64,000 nucleotides of DNA from a bacterium (GTDB taxonomy: Bacteria; Arandabacterota; Arandabacteria; Arandabacterales; Arandabacteraceae). Each line of letters opens with the position of its first letter. The stretch's first letter is position 1. Positions 27,911 through 37,427 of this stretch are shown here, one piece after another. The notes beneath the pieces are model-generated. The model had not been told where the DNA came from, made no database searches, and was given only the letters and a program-made list of their open reading frames with translations. A program made the translations under genes and the position numbers. The DNA lies in assembly GCA_025774845.1 (NCBI GenBank), contig JALGZP010000011.1, forward strand, positions 29,635 through 93,634. The letters are read 5' to 3'.

Positions 27911-29344
27911 ATGACAGGAAACGGTTCAGGTGGGAGTCAGATTTCAGCACGAGAGATACTTACCGTCATTTTCAGACGGAAGGTTCCTATCATTCTCTGT
28001 GCGATCGTGGTAGCCGCGGCAGCGCTCAGTGCCGCGTCTCGAACAACGTCTGTCTATCAGGCCACGGCGAAGGTGTTGCTGAGAAGGACCGGTGCGCACC
28101 CGCTTGCGACCTCGTGGACGCCTTTCTACGGTCTCGAGGAGGAGATGAACACCGAGGTCGAGCTTGTCAACACCGCAACCGTATTGGATCATGCCGTGGA
28201 TATACTCCGTGATGAGAACGTCCGTGTCCACGTAGCAGTCGCTGACAGCCAGGTCACTAGAGAGCCGACCGTTGGCGATCTCAGGGCGGGTATCGATGCC
28301 TACCCTGTGGAGATGTCAAACGTGATGTTGATCCGTTACACGGGGGCCGACCCGGCCTTCGTTGGTGAAGCGGCAAACGCAGTCGCGAAGGCATATGTCG
28401 AATACCGCGCACAGGTGAGGAAATCGGGTGATATGAAGAACTTCTTTGAGGACCAGCTGGCGGTACTCGAAGGCAGGCTTATGGGCCTGATAGAGAGCGA
28501 GCTCGAGCTGAGGAAACAGGGTGAGATCTATGACCTTGAATGGCAATACCAGACCGCGATCTCCCGGAGCAGCGAACTAAGGGAGACCTGGGCCGATGTC
28601 AAGAGCAAGAGGATCGCCGAGGAAGAGAAACTCCGTCTGATAAAGAGCAGGCTCGAAGACGATCCGGATATCATGGTTCCGTTTTCCGACATTCTGAGAT
28701 CCGGACTTGGCGCAGAGATGATGTCGGAGTACTGGCGACTGAAGGGAAAACGCGACGAGAAGGCGACATACCTGACGGAGTCTAATCACGAGGTCAAGAT
28801 GCTGGACATCCGGATCGAGAAGATGAGGGGGAGGTTCCGGGAGGAAGTCGACCGCCGGATAAAGGAGAAGGAGTTCCTGATAGAGGATCTCAAGGCTGAA
28901 GAGAACGGATTCGCGGTCCTGGTACAGGAGCTAGAGGAGGCACTGAGACAGACTCCCAAAGAGGTTGCACAGATTGAGCACCTGAAGAGAGAGATTCATT
29001 TCACATACACTCATTACGACAAGGTTCTCGACAAGATGTTGGATGCGGTGGCTGCCGAGGCCGACGACATAAGAATTGCGAATGCCAAGGTCATCAGTCC
29101 TGCTATTGCACGTAGCACCAGGGCCGGCCAGATGCAGGGTGTTTACGTCGCGTTCTCAATTATGCTTGGCATAACGCTGGGTATCGGTTTCGGGTTCCTG
29201 CTTGAGAACCTCGATCACTCGGTGAAATCCGCAGCCGACGTTGAAGACGACATCGGGGTTCCGCTTCTTGGCTCGATACCTCAGAGCCGGAAGATGGCCG
29301 GATTGACGAACAGGGTCGACAGGACATTCGGAAAGGATTCGTAA
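27911..29344 (+). CDS. Polysaccharide chain-length determinant (Wzz/GNVR domain)
   Basis: N-terminal TM, long coiled coil, C-terminal TM then GFGFLLENLDHSVKSAADVEDDIGVPLLGSIPQ. Confidence 0.88.
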   Translation: MTGNGSGGSQISAREILTVIFRRKVPIILCAIVVAAAALSAASRTTSVYQATAKVLLRRTGAHPLATSWTPFYGLEEEMNTEVELVNTATVLDHAVDILRDENVRVHVAVADSQVTREPTVGDLRAGIDAYPVEMSNVMLIRYTGADPAFVGEAANAVAKAYVEYRAQVRKSGDMKNFFEDQLAVLEGRLMGLIESELELRKQGEIYDLEWQYQTAISRSSELRETWADVKSKRIAEEEKLRLIKSRLEDDPDIMVPFSDILRSGLGAEMMSEYWRLKGKRDEKATYLTESNHEVKMLDIRIEKMRGRFREEVDRRIKEKEFLIEDLKAEENGFAVLVQELEEALRQTPKEVAQIEHLKREIHFTYTHYDKVLDKMLDAVAAEADDIRIANAKVISPAIARSTRAGQMQGVYVAFSIMLGITLGIGFGFLLENLDHSVKSAADVEDDIGVPLLGSIPQSRKMAGLTNRVDRTFGKDS

Positions 29345-29355
29345 CGAGGGTTTAA

Positions 29356-30048
29356 ATGGGAGATCGCAAGAAGAAAGGCAATACCCCGGATAAGGGATCG
29401 CAGAAATCAGCGGGACGGATCTTGTCCGAACAGGCTCTCTCTTATTACCGGGGACTGATCGGACAGATCGAAATCGCATTACCCCGGCAGTCCTCGCGAG
29501 TCCTGCTGGTTTCGAGCTCGCTGGCGGGAGAGGGAACGACTGAGACGGTGGTCGGCCTGGGGCTGACGCTTGCCGTGGCGTTGGGCAAGAAGACAGCCGT
29601 AATCGACTGCAATACTCATCATCCGGACTTGCACACGAGGTTCGGGACGCAGAAAGAGGGCGTGAGCGAGTATCTTCACGGTGAGATCCCCATCGAGCAG
29701 GCTCTGGTGAACACCACCGTTCCCAACCTGCATATAATGCCGCTCGGTGAGCATTTCGAGACTCTCTCTGCATACGACAAAGGGGATCTGGAGACATTCA
29801 TTTCAGTCCTTCGGGAAAAGTTCGACTATGTGCTTGTCGATTCGGCGCCCGTGGGAACCAACCCGGAGTCGGTTGCCCTGTGTGACAAAGTCGATGCAGT
29901 AGTCCTGGTTGTCAAACACGGCAAGACCCGACGCGAAGTGGTCATGAGAACCAAAGAGATAATCGAGAGGGCCGGTGGCAGACTGCTTGGAGTAGTGTTC
30001 AACAAGAGGACTTTTCCTATACCGGGCTTCGTCTACAACAGATTGTAG
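29356..30048 (+). CDS. CpsD/CapB-family tyrosine-kinase-like ATPase with degenerate P-loop
   Basis: SSRVLLVSSSLAGEGTTETVVGLGLTLAVALGKKTAVIDCNTHHPDLH, VPNLHIMPLGE, YVLVDSAPVGTNPESVALCDKVDAVVLVVKHGKT. Confidence 0.8.
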   Translation: MGDRKKKGNTPDKGSQKSAGRILSEQALSYYRGLIGQIEIALPRQSSRVLLVSSSLAGEGTTETVVGLGLTLAVALGKKTAVIDCNTHHPDLHTRFGTQKEGVSEYLHGEIPIEQALVNTTVPNLHIMPLGEHFETLSAYDKGDLETFISVLREKFDYVLVDSAPVGTNPESVALCDKVDAVVLVVKHGKTRREVVMRTKEIIERAGGRLLGVVFNKRTFPIPGFVYNRL

Positions 30049-30078
30049 CAGTGCTCCTGCGGGGGGGAGGGGCATTTC

Positions 30079-31590
30079 TTGATACATAGACTGAGTTCTA
30101 GGAGCGTGGAGGCACTCCTGAAACTGTTTCTGGTTACGGCCGTCGTGATCGGCGTCGCCTTGCGTTATGTGCACTTGGGAAGGCAGAGTCTCTGGGTCGA
30201 TGAGATGCTGACAATCATGAACTCACACATCGGGACTCCGATGGCTGCGTCGGATGTGTTCCGGAATCTTCAGGGCCCGATGGTCTCGCTGATGATGCAC
30301 CTCTGGGGTGCGATCGGGTCCGGAGAGGCATTCCTGCGCCTGCCGTTTGCACTGGCGGGCGGTTTCACGGTCGTCGCAGTATTCTACCTGGCCAGACGCC
30401 TCGTGGGCACGTGGGCTTCCCTGCATACAACGTTCTTCGTGGCGATCTCGCCCATGCTGCTCTGGTATTCACAAGAGGTGAGAGGCTACGCATTTGTGGT
30501 TCTCTTCGGCGTACTGATGACATACTTCCTTGTCAGATGGATGGCCAGGCCGTCGACGAGAGATCTTGTTCTCTATGGACTGTTCCTGTTTGCCGCACTC
30601 GTCTCTAATCTGAGCGCGGCTTTTATCGCATTCGCCCATTTCCTCTATCTGTTGCTCACACCGTCGAGAAGGAGGTTGCTCGGCAAGTGGATCGTTGCGA
30701 TCTTCGTTGTCCTCCTGGTCTTCTCACCATGGGTTCGTGAGATAATGGTGCGAGTACATCCCGAAAAGGTGGTTACAGGTGATACGGGAACACCTTTGAG
30801 AGGCGGTGCCGAGCTTTCCGCCATGGTCGTACCATACTCCTTTTTCGCATACAGTGTGGGTTATTCCCTGGGGCCCTCGCTCAGGGATCTTAAGACGAGA
30901 AGAGCCGAAGCAATCAGGGAGAATATCCACTGGATTGCACTGGCCGCTGCAGTGTTTGCCATACCGGGGATCGTAGGCATCAGGAGCCTGCTCCGCACCA
31001 AACCGAATCTCCTGCTGCTGCTCGTTCTGTGGCTTGCAGTGCCGTTTCTGGCCATCATCGCTTTAGTCATTGGGAATGTGAAGGTCTTCACGCCGAGGTA
31101 TGCGCTTGTCGCTTTTCCCGCGTACGCTCTGATTATAGGGCAGGGGCTTTCCGTTATCTCCAGGACACGGTTCTGGGTCCTTACCGTGATCCTGGCCGGT
31201 CTCTTGAGCATATCGATGTACAACTATTTCACCTCGCCAGTCTACGGCAAGGACGATGCGAGGTCGGCGGCGCGGTTCATCGCCGAAGACTTGAGGGAGA
31301 AAGACGTTGTCGCAGGTGTGTACACCGCGGAGCCGCTGATGCACTATCTCAAGGGGACGGCAGAGGTGGAGACCTTCGGCGCGGACGATATTAGTTCTCC
31401 TGAAAACATGGCCGCACGCTGCCGGTCGATCTCCGAGGGGGCCGGCCGGGTCTGGCTGAGCCTGTGCACTGAATGGCTTGTCGATCCGGACGGAAACATC
31501 CGGCGCTGGTTCGACGTCAACATGGATCTCGTGGCATTACATGATTTTCCGGGTATTCGACTCTGTCTTTACGAGAAACGGAGTGAATAG
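30079..31590 (+). CDS. Glycosyltransferase family 39-like membrane protein
   Basis: Multi-TM, GRQSLWVDEMLTIMNSHIG near the N-terminus, LLWYSQEVRGYAFVVLFG loop. Confidence 0.75.
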   Translation: MIHRLSSRSVEALLKLFLVTAVVIGVALRYVHLGRQSLWVDEMLTIMNSHIGTPMAASDVFRNLQGPMVSLMMHLWGAIGSGEAFLRLPFALAGGFTVVAVFYLARRLVGTWASLHTTFFVAISPMLLWYSQEVRGYAFVVLFGVLMTYFLVRWMARPSTRDLVLYGLFLFAALVSNLSAAFIAFAHFLYLLLTPSRRRLLGKWIVAIFVVLLVFSPWVREIMVRVHPEKVVTGDTGTPLRGGAELSAMVVPYSFFAYSVGYSLGPSLRDLKTRRAEAIRENIHWIALAAAVFAIPGIVGIRSLLRTKPNLLLLLVLWLAVPFLAIIALVIGNVKVFTPRYALVAFPAYALIIGQGLSVISRTRFWVLTVILAGLLSISMYNYFTSPVYGKDDARSAARFIAEDLREKDVVAGVYTAEPLMHYLKGTAEVETFGADDISSPENMAARCRSISEGAGRVWLSLCTEWLVDPDGNIRRWFDVNMDLVALHDFPGIRLCLYEKRSE

Positions 31591-31593
31591 GAA

Positions 31594-33105
31594 TTGAAGG
31601 CACTGGTACAGAGAGCAGAGGGCTTCAAGGCGCCGGTCATGTTCATAGTTCTCGCGGTGCTTTCCATGGCCATAGGCGTACTCGCGGGTTCTCGTGCAAG
31701 TTTTGACTTCAAGACCTTCTTTTACACCGTGGTACTCTCCAATGTCCTTGTAATTGCATACCTTCTACTGATCAAGAACATGGCCTACGGGGTACTTATA
31801 TACCTCTACTCGCTGATCTTCCTGAACTACTACTGGCGGATCGTGATTCCGGGCACCTGGCCCGACATTGACATTCCGCGGCTCGTGTTTGTATTCATCT
31901 GGGTGATCTTCCTGCTTGAGATCGCAGTGGGGGGGAGACGCCTGTTGCCCAGAACCAGGATCGAGCCGGTGATGATGGCTATGGTTGCCGCCATACTGAT
32001 CTCGATGAATACCAACGGGCAGGTGTTTATACGGCAGATGTTGAACGGGTTCGCCATTCCGTATGCGATGTTCATCATCGCCAAGAACGTGTTCACCACA
32101 CGGGACGGGCTTACGAAGTTCTTACGCTGGCTTTCCATCCCGTTGTCAATATACTTCCCCGTCAATCACATGTTTGAGCATTACAGAATCACCGCACTGG
32201 TCTTTCCCAAGTTTATTCTCAACCCTGCGATTTCCGGCCGGGAGGTGTTCTGGGGCGAAAGGACCATGGGTGTCTTTCTTCAGCCCTCGGTGACGGGTAT
32301 GGCGATGGTATCGATGTTCGTGCTCAGTCTTTACAGTCTTTCAAGGATGAGGGGCGCCGTGGCGAGGATCTTGCCGTGGTTCCTGACCGGCGTGACACCG
32401 GTCGCGGTCTTCTTCAGTTACACAAGATCCGTTTATCTCGGCTTCTTCTTCGCGATGATGGCGCTCATCCTGTTCTCACGTAAATTGAAGGTCTACGCCC
32501 TGGTCATCGTTGTTGCAATAGCGCTTGGGGTTATGGGTAACTGGTCGAATGTTACAAGCGAGGACCGGAGTGCCGGCGGCATCGGGACAAAATCTACCGC
32601 GATAGGAAGGCTCACACTTCTGCAGGCATCGATGTCGATGTTTGTCGACCGCCCGCTTTTCGGGGTGGGATTTCAGAACTTCAGGAAGTACGCAGAGCCG
32701 TACGTCCGGCAGGTCAGGACAACGGTGCTGGGGTACCGCGAGTCATGGATCGGCAAGGGCATAAGCCAGCACAATCACTTCCTGAGTATCCTTACCGAAA
32801 CAGGTTTGATGGGAGTCATCCCGCTTCTTCTTGTCTGGTTCTTCGTATTGCAGGGCGTAATACGTGCGCGATCGGCGACCTCAGTCATGTACGATTCCGA
32901 CTTCGTCGTAGTTGTCTTGGCAGTATTCGCGCAGTACCTGACCGCTTCCATGTTTATGGAGCCTAGATGGTTTGAGTTCATGAATACCCTACCGTATCTA
33001 CTTGCCGGCATTGTAGTCGGCGGATACCAGAGAGCAACGCTGCCGGGACTTAACGGCGGCATGGCAGGTGAAAGGAGTGTACCACGTGAAGGTCCCGTTC
33101 GTTGA
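31594..33105 (+). CDS. O-antigen ligase/polymerase (Wzy/WaaL-like)
   Basis: Multi-TM with periplasmic loop FVDRPLFGVGFQNFRKYAEPYV...SQHNHFLSILTETGLMGVIPLLLV. Confidence 0.8.
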   Translation: MKALVQRAEGFKAPVMFIVLAVLSMAIGVLAGSRASFDFKTFFYTVVLSNVLVIAYLLLIKNMAYGVLIYLYSLIFLNYYWRIVIPGTWPDIDIPRLVFVFIWVIFLLEIAVGGRRLLPRTRIEPVMMAMVAAILISMNTNGQVFIRQMLNGFAIPYAMFIIAKNVFTTRDGLTKFLRWLSIPLSIYFPVNHMFEHYRITALVFPKFILNPAISGREVFWGERTMGVFLQPSVTGMAMVSMFVLSLYSLSRMRGAVARILPWFLTGVTPVAVFFSYTRSVYLGFFFAMMALILFSRKLKVYALVIVVAIALGVMGNWSNVTSEDRSAGGIGTKSTAIGRLTLLQASMSMFVDRPLFGVGFQNFRKYAEPYVRQVRTTVLGYRESWIGKGISQHNHFLSILTETGLMGVIPLLLVWFFVLQGVIRARSATSVMYDSDFVVVVLAVFAQYLTASMFMEPRWFEFMNTLPYLLAGIVVGGYQRATLPGLNGGMAGERSVPREGPVR

Positions 33106-34195
33106 CCTCAAGGCGCAATACGCGGCCATGAAGGAGGAAATCCACGCATCGATCATGGAGGTTGTCGAGAACACAGCATTTGTGGGCGGCAAGTACGTTG
33201 ATCAATTCGAGAAGGATTTCGCGGAGTTCTGTGGATGCAAGTATGCGGTCGGGATGAGCTCGGGCACTTCGGCTCTGCAGCTGGCGCTTCTCGGGCTGGG
33301 TGTAAAGCCCGGTGACGAGGTCATAACCGCAGCCAACACTTTCATAGCCACCACGGAAGCCATAACCCACGCAGGGTGTTCCATCAGTCTTGTCGATGCC
33401 GATGCCGGAAACTTCAACATAGATCCGGCGCTCATTGAGGCGGCGATCACAGAGCGGACCAAGGTCCTTATCCCGGTTCACCTGTACGGTCAGACAGCGG
33501 ACATGGATGCGGTCATGGAGATCGCGAAGAAACACAACCTCCTGGTGTTGGAGGACGCAGCTCAAGCCCAGGGTGCAGAATACAAGGGTAAGATGGCGGG
33601 CTCGCTGGGTGATGCCGCTTCGTTCAGCTTCTATCCTGCTAAGAACCTTGGCGCTTACGGTGATGCCGGCATCGTGGTCACAAACGATGAGGCGGTAGCC
33701 GACCGGGTGCGGCTGTTCTCCAATCACGGCAGACGGAGCGCCACCGATCACTCGGTTGAGGGTTTCAATGAGAGGCTTGACGGCATCCAGGCGGCGGTCC
33801 TTAGCACGAAGCTGCCAAGGCTTCAGAAGTGGAATGACTTAAGACGGGAGGCTGCGGATCGTTACAACACGCTACTGAGCGGTCTTGACGTCGTCACACC
33901 TGGAGAGATGTCCTATGCAAAACATATATATCACCTCTATGTGATCAGGATCCGTGAGCGGGACAAGGTGAGGGAGACCATGGCCGAAAAGGGAGTAGGC
34001 TGTGGTATGCACTACCCGATACCCATACACCTGCTTGACGCATACAAGCGACTCGGAAAGTCCGCGGGTTCGTATCCTGTGACCGAGAAGGTCGCTTCTG
34101 AGATTCTCTCGCTGCCGATATTCCCGGAGATTACGCCGGAGCAGCAGGAGTACGTTGCACAGTCGTTGGCTGAGGTCCTTGAAAAGGTAGGATAG
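33086..34195 (+). CDS. DegT/DnrJ/EryC1 family PLP-dependent sugar aminotransferase
   Basis: VPFVDLKAQYAAMKEEI, GMSSGTSALQLALLGLGVKPGDEVITAANTFIATTEAI, LEDAAQAQGAEYKGK, FYPAKNLGAYGDAG. Confidence 0.93.
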   Translation: MKVPFVDLKAQYAAMKEEIHASIMEVVENTAFVGGKYVDQFEKDFAEFCGCKYAVGMSSGTSALQLALLGLGVKPGDEVITAANTFIATTEAITHAGCSISLVDADAGNFNIDPALIEAAITERTKVLIPVHLYGQTADMDAVMEIAKKHNLLVLEDAAQAQGAEYKGKMAGSLGDAASFSFYPAKNLGAYGDAGIVVTNDEAVADRVRLFSNHGRRSATDHSVEGFNERLDGIQAAVLSTKLPRLQKWNDLRREAADRYNTLLSGLDVVTPGEMSYAKHIYHLYVIRIRERDKVRETMAEKGVGCGMHYPIPIHLLDAYKRLGKSAGSYPVTEKVASEILSLPIFPEITPEQQEYVAQSLAEVLEKVG

Positions 34196-35716
34196 ATGCA
34201 CGTGGTCCAGAACAGAGGAACCGGCCGGAAGACCACCCGGAGTCCTGCGGTTTCGCAGCCGGGCCGGCGCAGCATTCTGACCAGGGGTCACTTCCTGTGG
34301 CTGCTTGACGTTGGCTGCCTCTGTCTGTCACTCTACCTGGCTTACTGGGTGCGGATCGGTTCAGGCTTCTTCGGGGCCAGGGGTGTCTTTGACCTCGACC
34401 AGGGGCTTGCTCTCATAATGATCGTCCTGGCCTGGACTTCCATATTTGCGATGGAGGGTCTCTACAGGCGTGCGAAGATTATCGCCGGCCTTGATCAGGT
34501 GATATCGATCGGGAAGAGCATCACGCTCGGGTTCCTGCTGCTTCTTGCGCTCTCCTTTGTCTGGAAGCGATACTACTTCGTGGAGACCAGGTTGATCCTC
34601 GCCGTCGGGTGGGCGCTGAGTATAGCTTTCCTGACCGTTGTCAGGGTGGGCATCGTAAGGGGTCTTCTCCGGACGCGATTGAAACACGCCGACGGTGTGA
34701 GAAGAGCGGCCGTGGTCGGGGCTATACCGTTTGCGAGGAGATTCATAGGCAAGAACATGCCTCCCGACAACGGTTACCGTGTTGTGGGGTTTGTGGAAAC
34801 GCATGACGGTGAGATCTCCTCGGACCTGGGACCGGAACACGTCCTCGGCAGAATAAGCGGACTGGACGATATCGTGAATGAACATGAAATCGAGGAGATA
34901 TTCCTCCCGATTGCCCTTCTTGAGAACAGGTATTGTTTTGATATCGTCTCGAAGTGTTCGAGGACCGGGCTGCCGGTCAGACTGGTCTCAGACATCTTCG
35001 AGATCCTGATGCCCGAAGAGCCCAAGGAAAAAGTCGAAGGTGTCCCGCGAACCGGGTTCGGCGAACCTGCGCTTAAGGGAGCTGGTGTGGTTGCCAAGAG
35101 GATCATGGATCTTTCGATGGCGTTACTTGCGCTTGTGGTCTTCCTGCCGCTCTTCATGCTTATCGCATTCCTGGTCAAGGTGTTCTCCCCGGGGCCTGTT
35201 CTCTTCAGACAGATCAGGGCCGGTAAGGACGGACGCCCCTTCACGTTCTACAAGTTCAGGACCATGCGGCATGACATTGACGACACGCTTCACAGGGAAT
35301 ATGCGACCAACTTCATAGGCGGCAAGGAACTGCGGCTGAGAGATGAGGCAAGCGACAAGAAGATCTACAAGATGCCTGATGACCCCCGTATCACTACTAT
35401 TGGGAAGATTTTAAGAAAGACAAGTCTTGACGAGATGCCTCAGGTCTTTAACGTTATAAGGGGGGATATGAGCCTCGTCGGCCCTAGACCGCCCATTGCG
35501 TACGAGTTGACTATATACAAAGAATGGCATAAGCGGAGATTACGGGCTAAGCCCGGGATCACCGGATTGTGGCAGGTTAGCGGCAGGTCCAGCGTTCCGT
35601 TTCATGACATGGTACTGCTTGACCTGTATTACATCAACCGTTGGAGCCTGCCTCTTGACATTGAGATAATCGTTAAGACGGTTCCTGTGATACTGTCTGG
35701 GAAAGGAGCATACTAA
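34196..35716 (+). CDS. Polyprenyl glycosylphosphotransferase (WbaP-type initiating sugar-1-P transferase)
   Basis: N-terminal TMs, CoA-binding-like domain, C-terminal KRIMDLSMALLALV...FRQIRAGKDGRPFTFYKFRTM...LDEMPQVFNVIRGDMSLVGPRPP...RLRAKPGITGLWQVSGRS. Confidence 0.93.
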   Translation: MHVVQNRGTGRKTTRSPAVSQPGRRSILTRGHFLWLLDVGCLCLSLYLAYWVRIGSGFFGARGVFDLDQGLALIMIVLAWTSIFAMEGLYRRAKIIAGLDQVISIGKSITLGFLLLLALSFVWKRYYFVETRLILAVGWALSIAFLTVVRVGIVRGLLRTRLKHADGVRRAAVVGAIPFARRFIGKNMPPDNGYRVVGFVETHDGEISSDLGPEHVLGRISGLDDIVNEHEIEEIFLPIALLENRYCFDIVSKCSRTGLPVRLVSDIFEILMPEEPKEKVEGVPRTGFGEPALKGAGVVAKRIMDLSMALLALVVFLPLFMLIAFLVKVFSPGPVLFRQIRAGKDGRPFTFYKFRTMRHDIDDTLHREYATNFIGGKELRLRDEASDKKIYKMPDDPRITTIGKILRKTSLDEMPQVFNVIRGDMSLVGPRPPIAYELTIYKEWHKRRLRAKPGITGLWQVSGRSSVPFHDMVLLDLYYINRWSLPLDIEIIVKTVPVILSGKGAY

Positions 35717-36784
35717 ATGCCAGAGAGAAAGACACCGCCAGCCAACGACAGGATTGCCACCGTTGGGGTGATCGGGTGTGGATACTGGGGTCCTAACCTC
35801 GTGAGGAACTTCAACCAGTTACCTATCTCGAACGTGAAGTACTGCAGTGACCTTGACCCCATGCGGCTCAAGCACATGAAGACCCTGTATCCCAATGTGA
35901 TTACGACAGAGCGGTTCGAGGATCTGATCGAAGACCCGGTGGTGGACGCCGTTGCAATCGCGACACCTGTTTCCACACATCATCCAATCGCCAAGGCGTG
36001 CCTTGAAGGCGGCAAACACGTGCTGCTCGAGAAACCTCTCGCCGCGAGCATTGCCGAGGCGGAAAGTCTCATAGAAGCAGCCGAAAAGAACAACAGGGTT
36101 CTCTTCACGGGCCATACATTTGTCTACAACGCCGCGGTTCAGAAGATGAGAGAACTGGTTGAGGCGGGTGAGCTGGGTGAGACCTTCTACATCAGCAGCA
36201 TCCGTGTCAATCTCGGTTTGTTCCAGGAAGACATAAACGTGATCTGGGACCTGGCCCCTCATGACATTTCGATACTCAACCATATCCTCGGCTGTGAACC
36301 TGTGACGGTATCGACCTTTGCGAAGTCCTACATCAGACCGGGGATAGAAGATGTGGCCTTTATCGCACTCCAGTACCCGCGCGGGATAGTCGGCCACATT
36401 CACGTAAGCTGGCTTGATCCCTGCAAGATACGGCGGACAACACTCGTCGGAAGCAAGAAGATGCTGGTATATGACGACACCTCACCCCTGGAGAAAATAA
36501 GGGTATATGACAAGGGCGTTACGATTCAACCGCACTATGATACCTTTGGCGAGTTCCAGCTGGCCTACAGGTTCGGTGACATCATCGTACCCAAGATAAA
36601 CGAGGTTGAGCCGCTCAAGAAGGAGTGCACTCATTTCCTTGAATGCATCGATAATGGTGTCTGTCCCAAGACCGATGGACGAGCGGGACTCGCGGTTGTG
36701 AAGGTCGTTGAGCGTGCGTGTGAATCGGCGAAGCTCGGTGGAGCGCCACTTTCGCTCGAACGGTCCAAGGGGGGGAGCAAGTAA
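35717..36784 (+). CDS. Gfo/Idh/MocA family oxidoreductase (WbpB/WlbA-like)
   Basis: VGVIGCGYWGPNLVRNFNQLP, HVLLEKPLAASIAEAESLI, WDLAPHDISILNHILG. Confidence 0.88.
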   Translation: MPERKTPPANDRIATVGVIGCGYWGPNLVRNFNQLPISNVKYCSDLDPMRLKHMKTLYPNVITTERFEDLIEDPVVDAVAIATPVSTHHPIAKACLEGGKHVLLEKPLAASIAEAESLIEAAEKNNRVLFTGHTFVYNAAVQKMRELVEAGELGETFYISSIRVNLGLFQEDINVIWDLAPHDISILNHILGCEPVTVSTFAKSYIRPGIEDVAFIALQYPRGIVGHIHVSWLDPCKIRRTTLVGSKKMLVYDDTSPLEKIRVYDKGVTIQPHYDTFGEFQLAYRFGDIIVPKINEVEPLKKECTHFLECIDNGVCPKTDGRAGLAVVKVVERACESAKLGGAPLSLERSKGGSK

Positions 36785-37413
36785 TGCCGGAGGCCAAACC
36801 CGTTGTGAGGCTCGGAAAAGGCTGTGTTGTAGACGTGGGAGTCTTGCTCGGCTATCCGGCGTCACGAGGCGAGAACATCGACACGGTTACTATCGGTGAC
36901 GGTGCACGTATAAGATCGGGTACCGTGATCTACGGCGGCGTCAAGGCGGGCAGCAACCTCCACACCGGCCACAATGTCATAATTCGTGAAGAGAACGAGA
37001 TCGGCGACGGTCTGTCCGTCTGGAATAACTCTGTCATCGACTATGGCTGCAAGATCGGGAGCGGTGTCAAGATACACTGCAACTGCTATATAGCCCAATT
37101 CACGATCATAGAGGATACTGCGTTCCTTGCTCCCGGGGTGATGGTCACAAACGATTACCATCCGGGGTGCAAGTTCTCTCTTGAGTGCATGCGCGGACCC
37201 CGGATCGGCAAGCGGGCGCAAATCGGGGCCAACGTCACCATTATTCCCTTCATAGAAATAGGCGAGCACTGCCTCGTCGGTGGGGGGAGTACGGTTACGA
37301 AGGATCTACCACCCTACTCACTGGCTTATGGCAATCCGGCGAAGGTGGTTGGTGATGTCCGGGACCTCATGTGTGCGACGGGGCGGACTGACAAACCGTA
37401 CGGGAAGCTATAG
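36784..37413 (+). CDS. Left-handed beta-helix acyltransferase (WbpD/WlbB-like N-acetyltransferase)
   Basis: Hexapeptide repeats GDGARIRSGTVIYGGVKAGSNLHTGHNVIIREENEIGD; follows the Gfo/Idh/MocA gene with overlapping stop/start. Confidence 0.85.
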   Translation: MPEAKPVVRLGKGCVVDVGVLLGYPASRGENIDTVTIGDGARIRSGTVIYGGVKAGSNLHTGHNVIIREENEIGDGLSVWNNSVIDYGCKIGSGVKIHCNCYIAQFTIIEDTAFLAPGVMVTNDYHPGCKFSLECMRGPRIGKRAQIGANVTIIPFIEIGEHCLVGGGSTVTKDLPPYSLAYGNPAKVVGDVRDLMCATGRTDKPYGKL

Positions 37414-37427
37414 AAAGAGGATGGGCC

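Noticed and set aside
30081-30096. 15-nt identity GATACATAGACTGAG shared by the leaders of the GT39-like gene (~30082) and pepM (~50617)
   Set aside because: About one to two exact 15-mer pairs are expected by chance in 64 kb, and flanking sequence does not extend the match.
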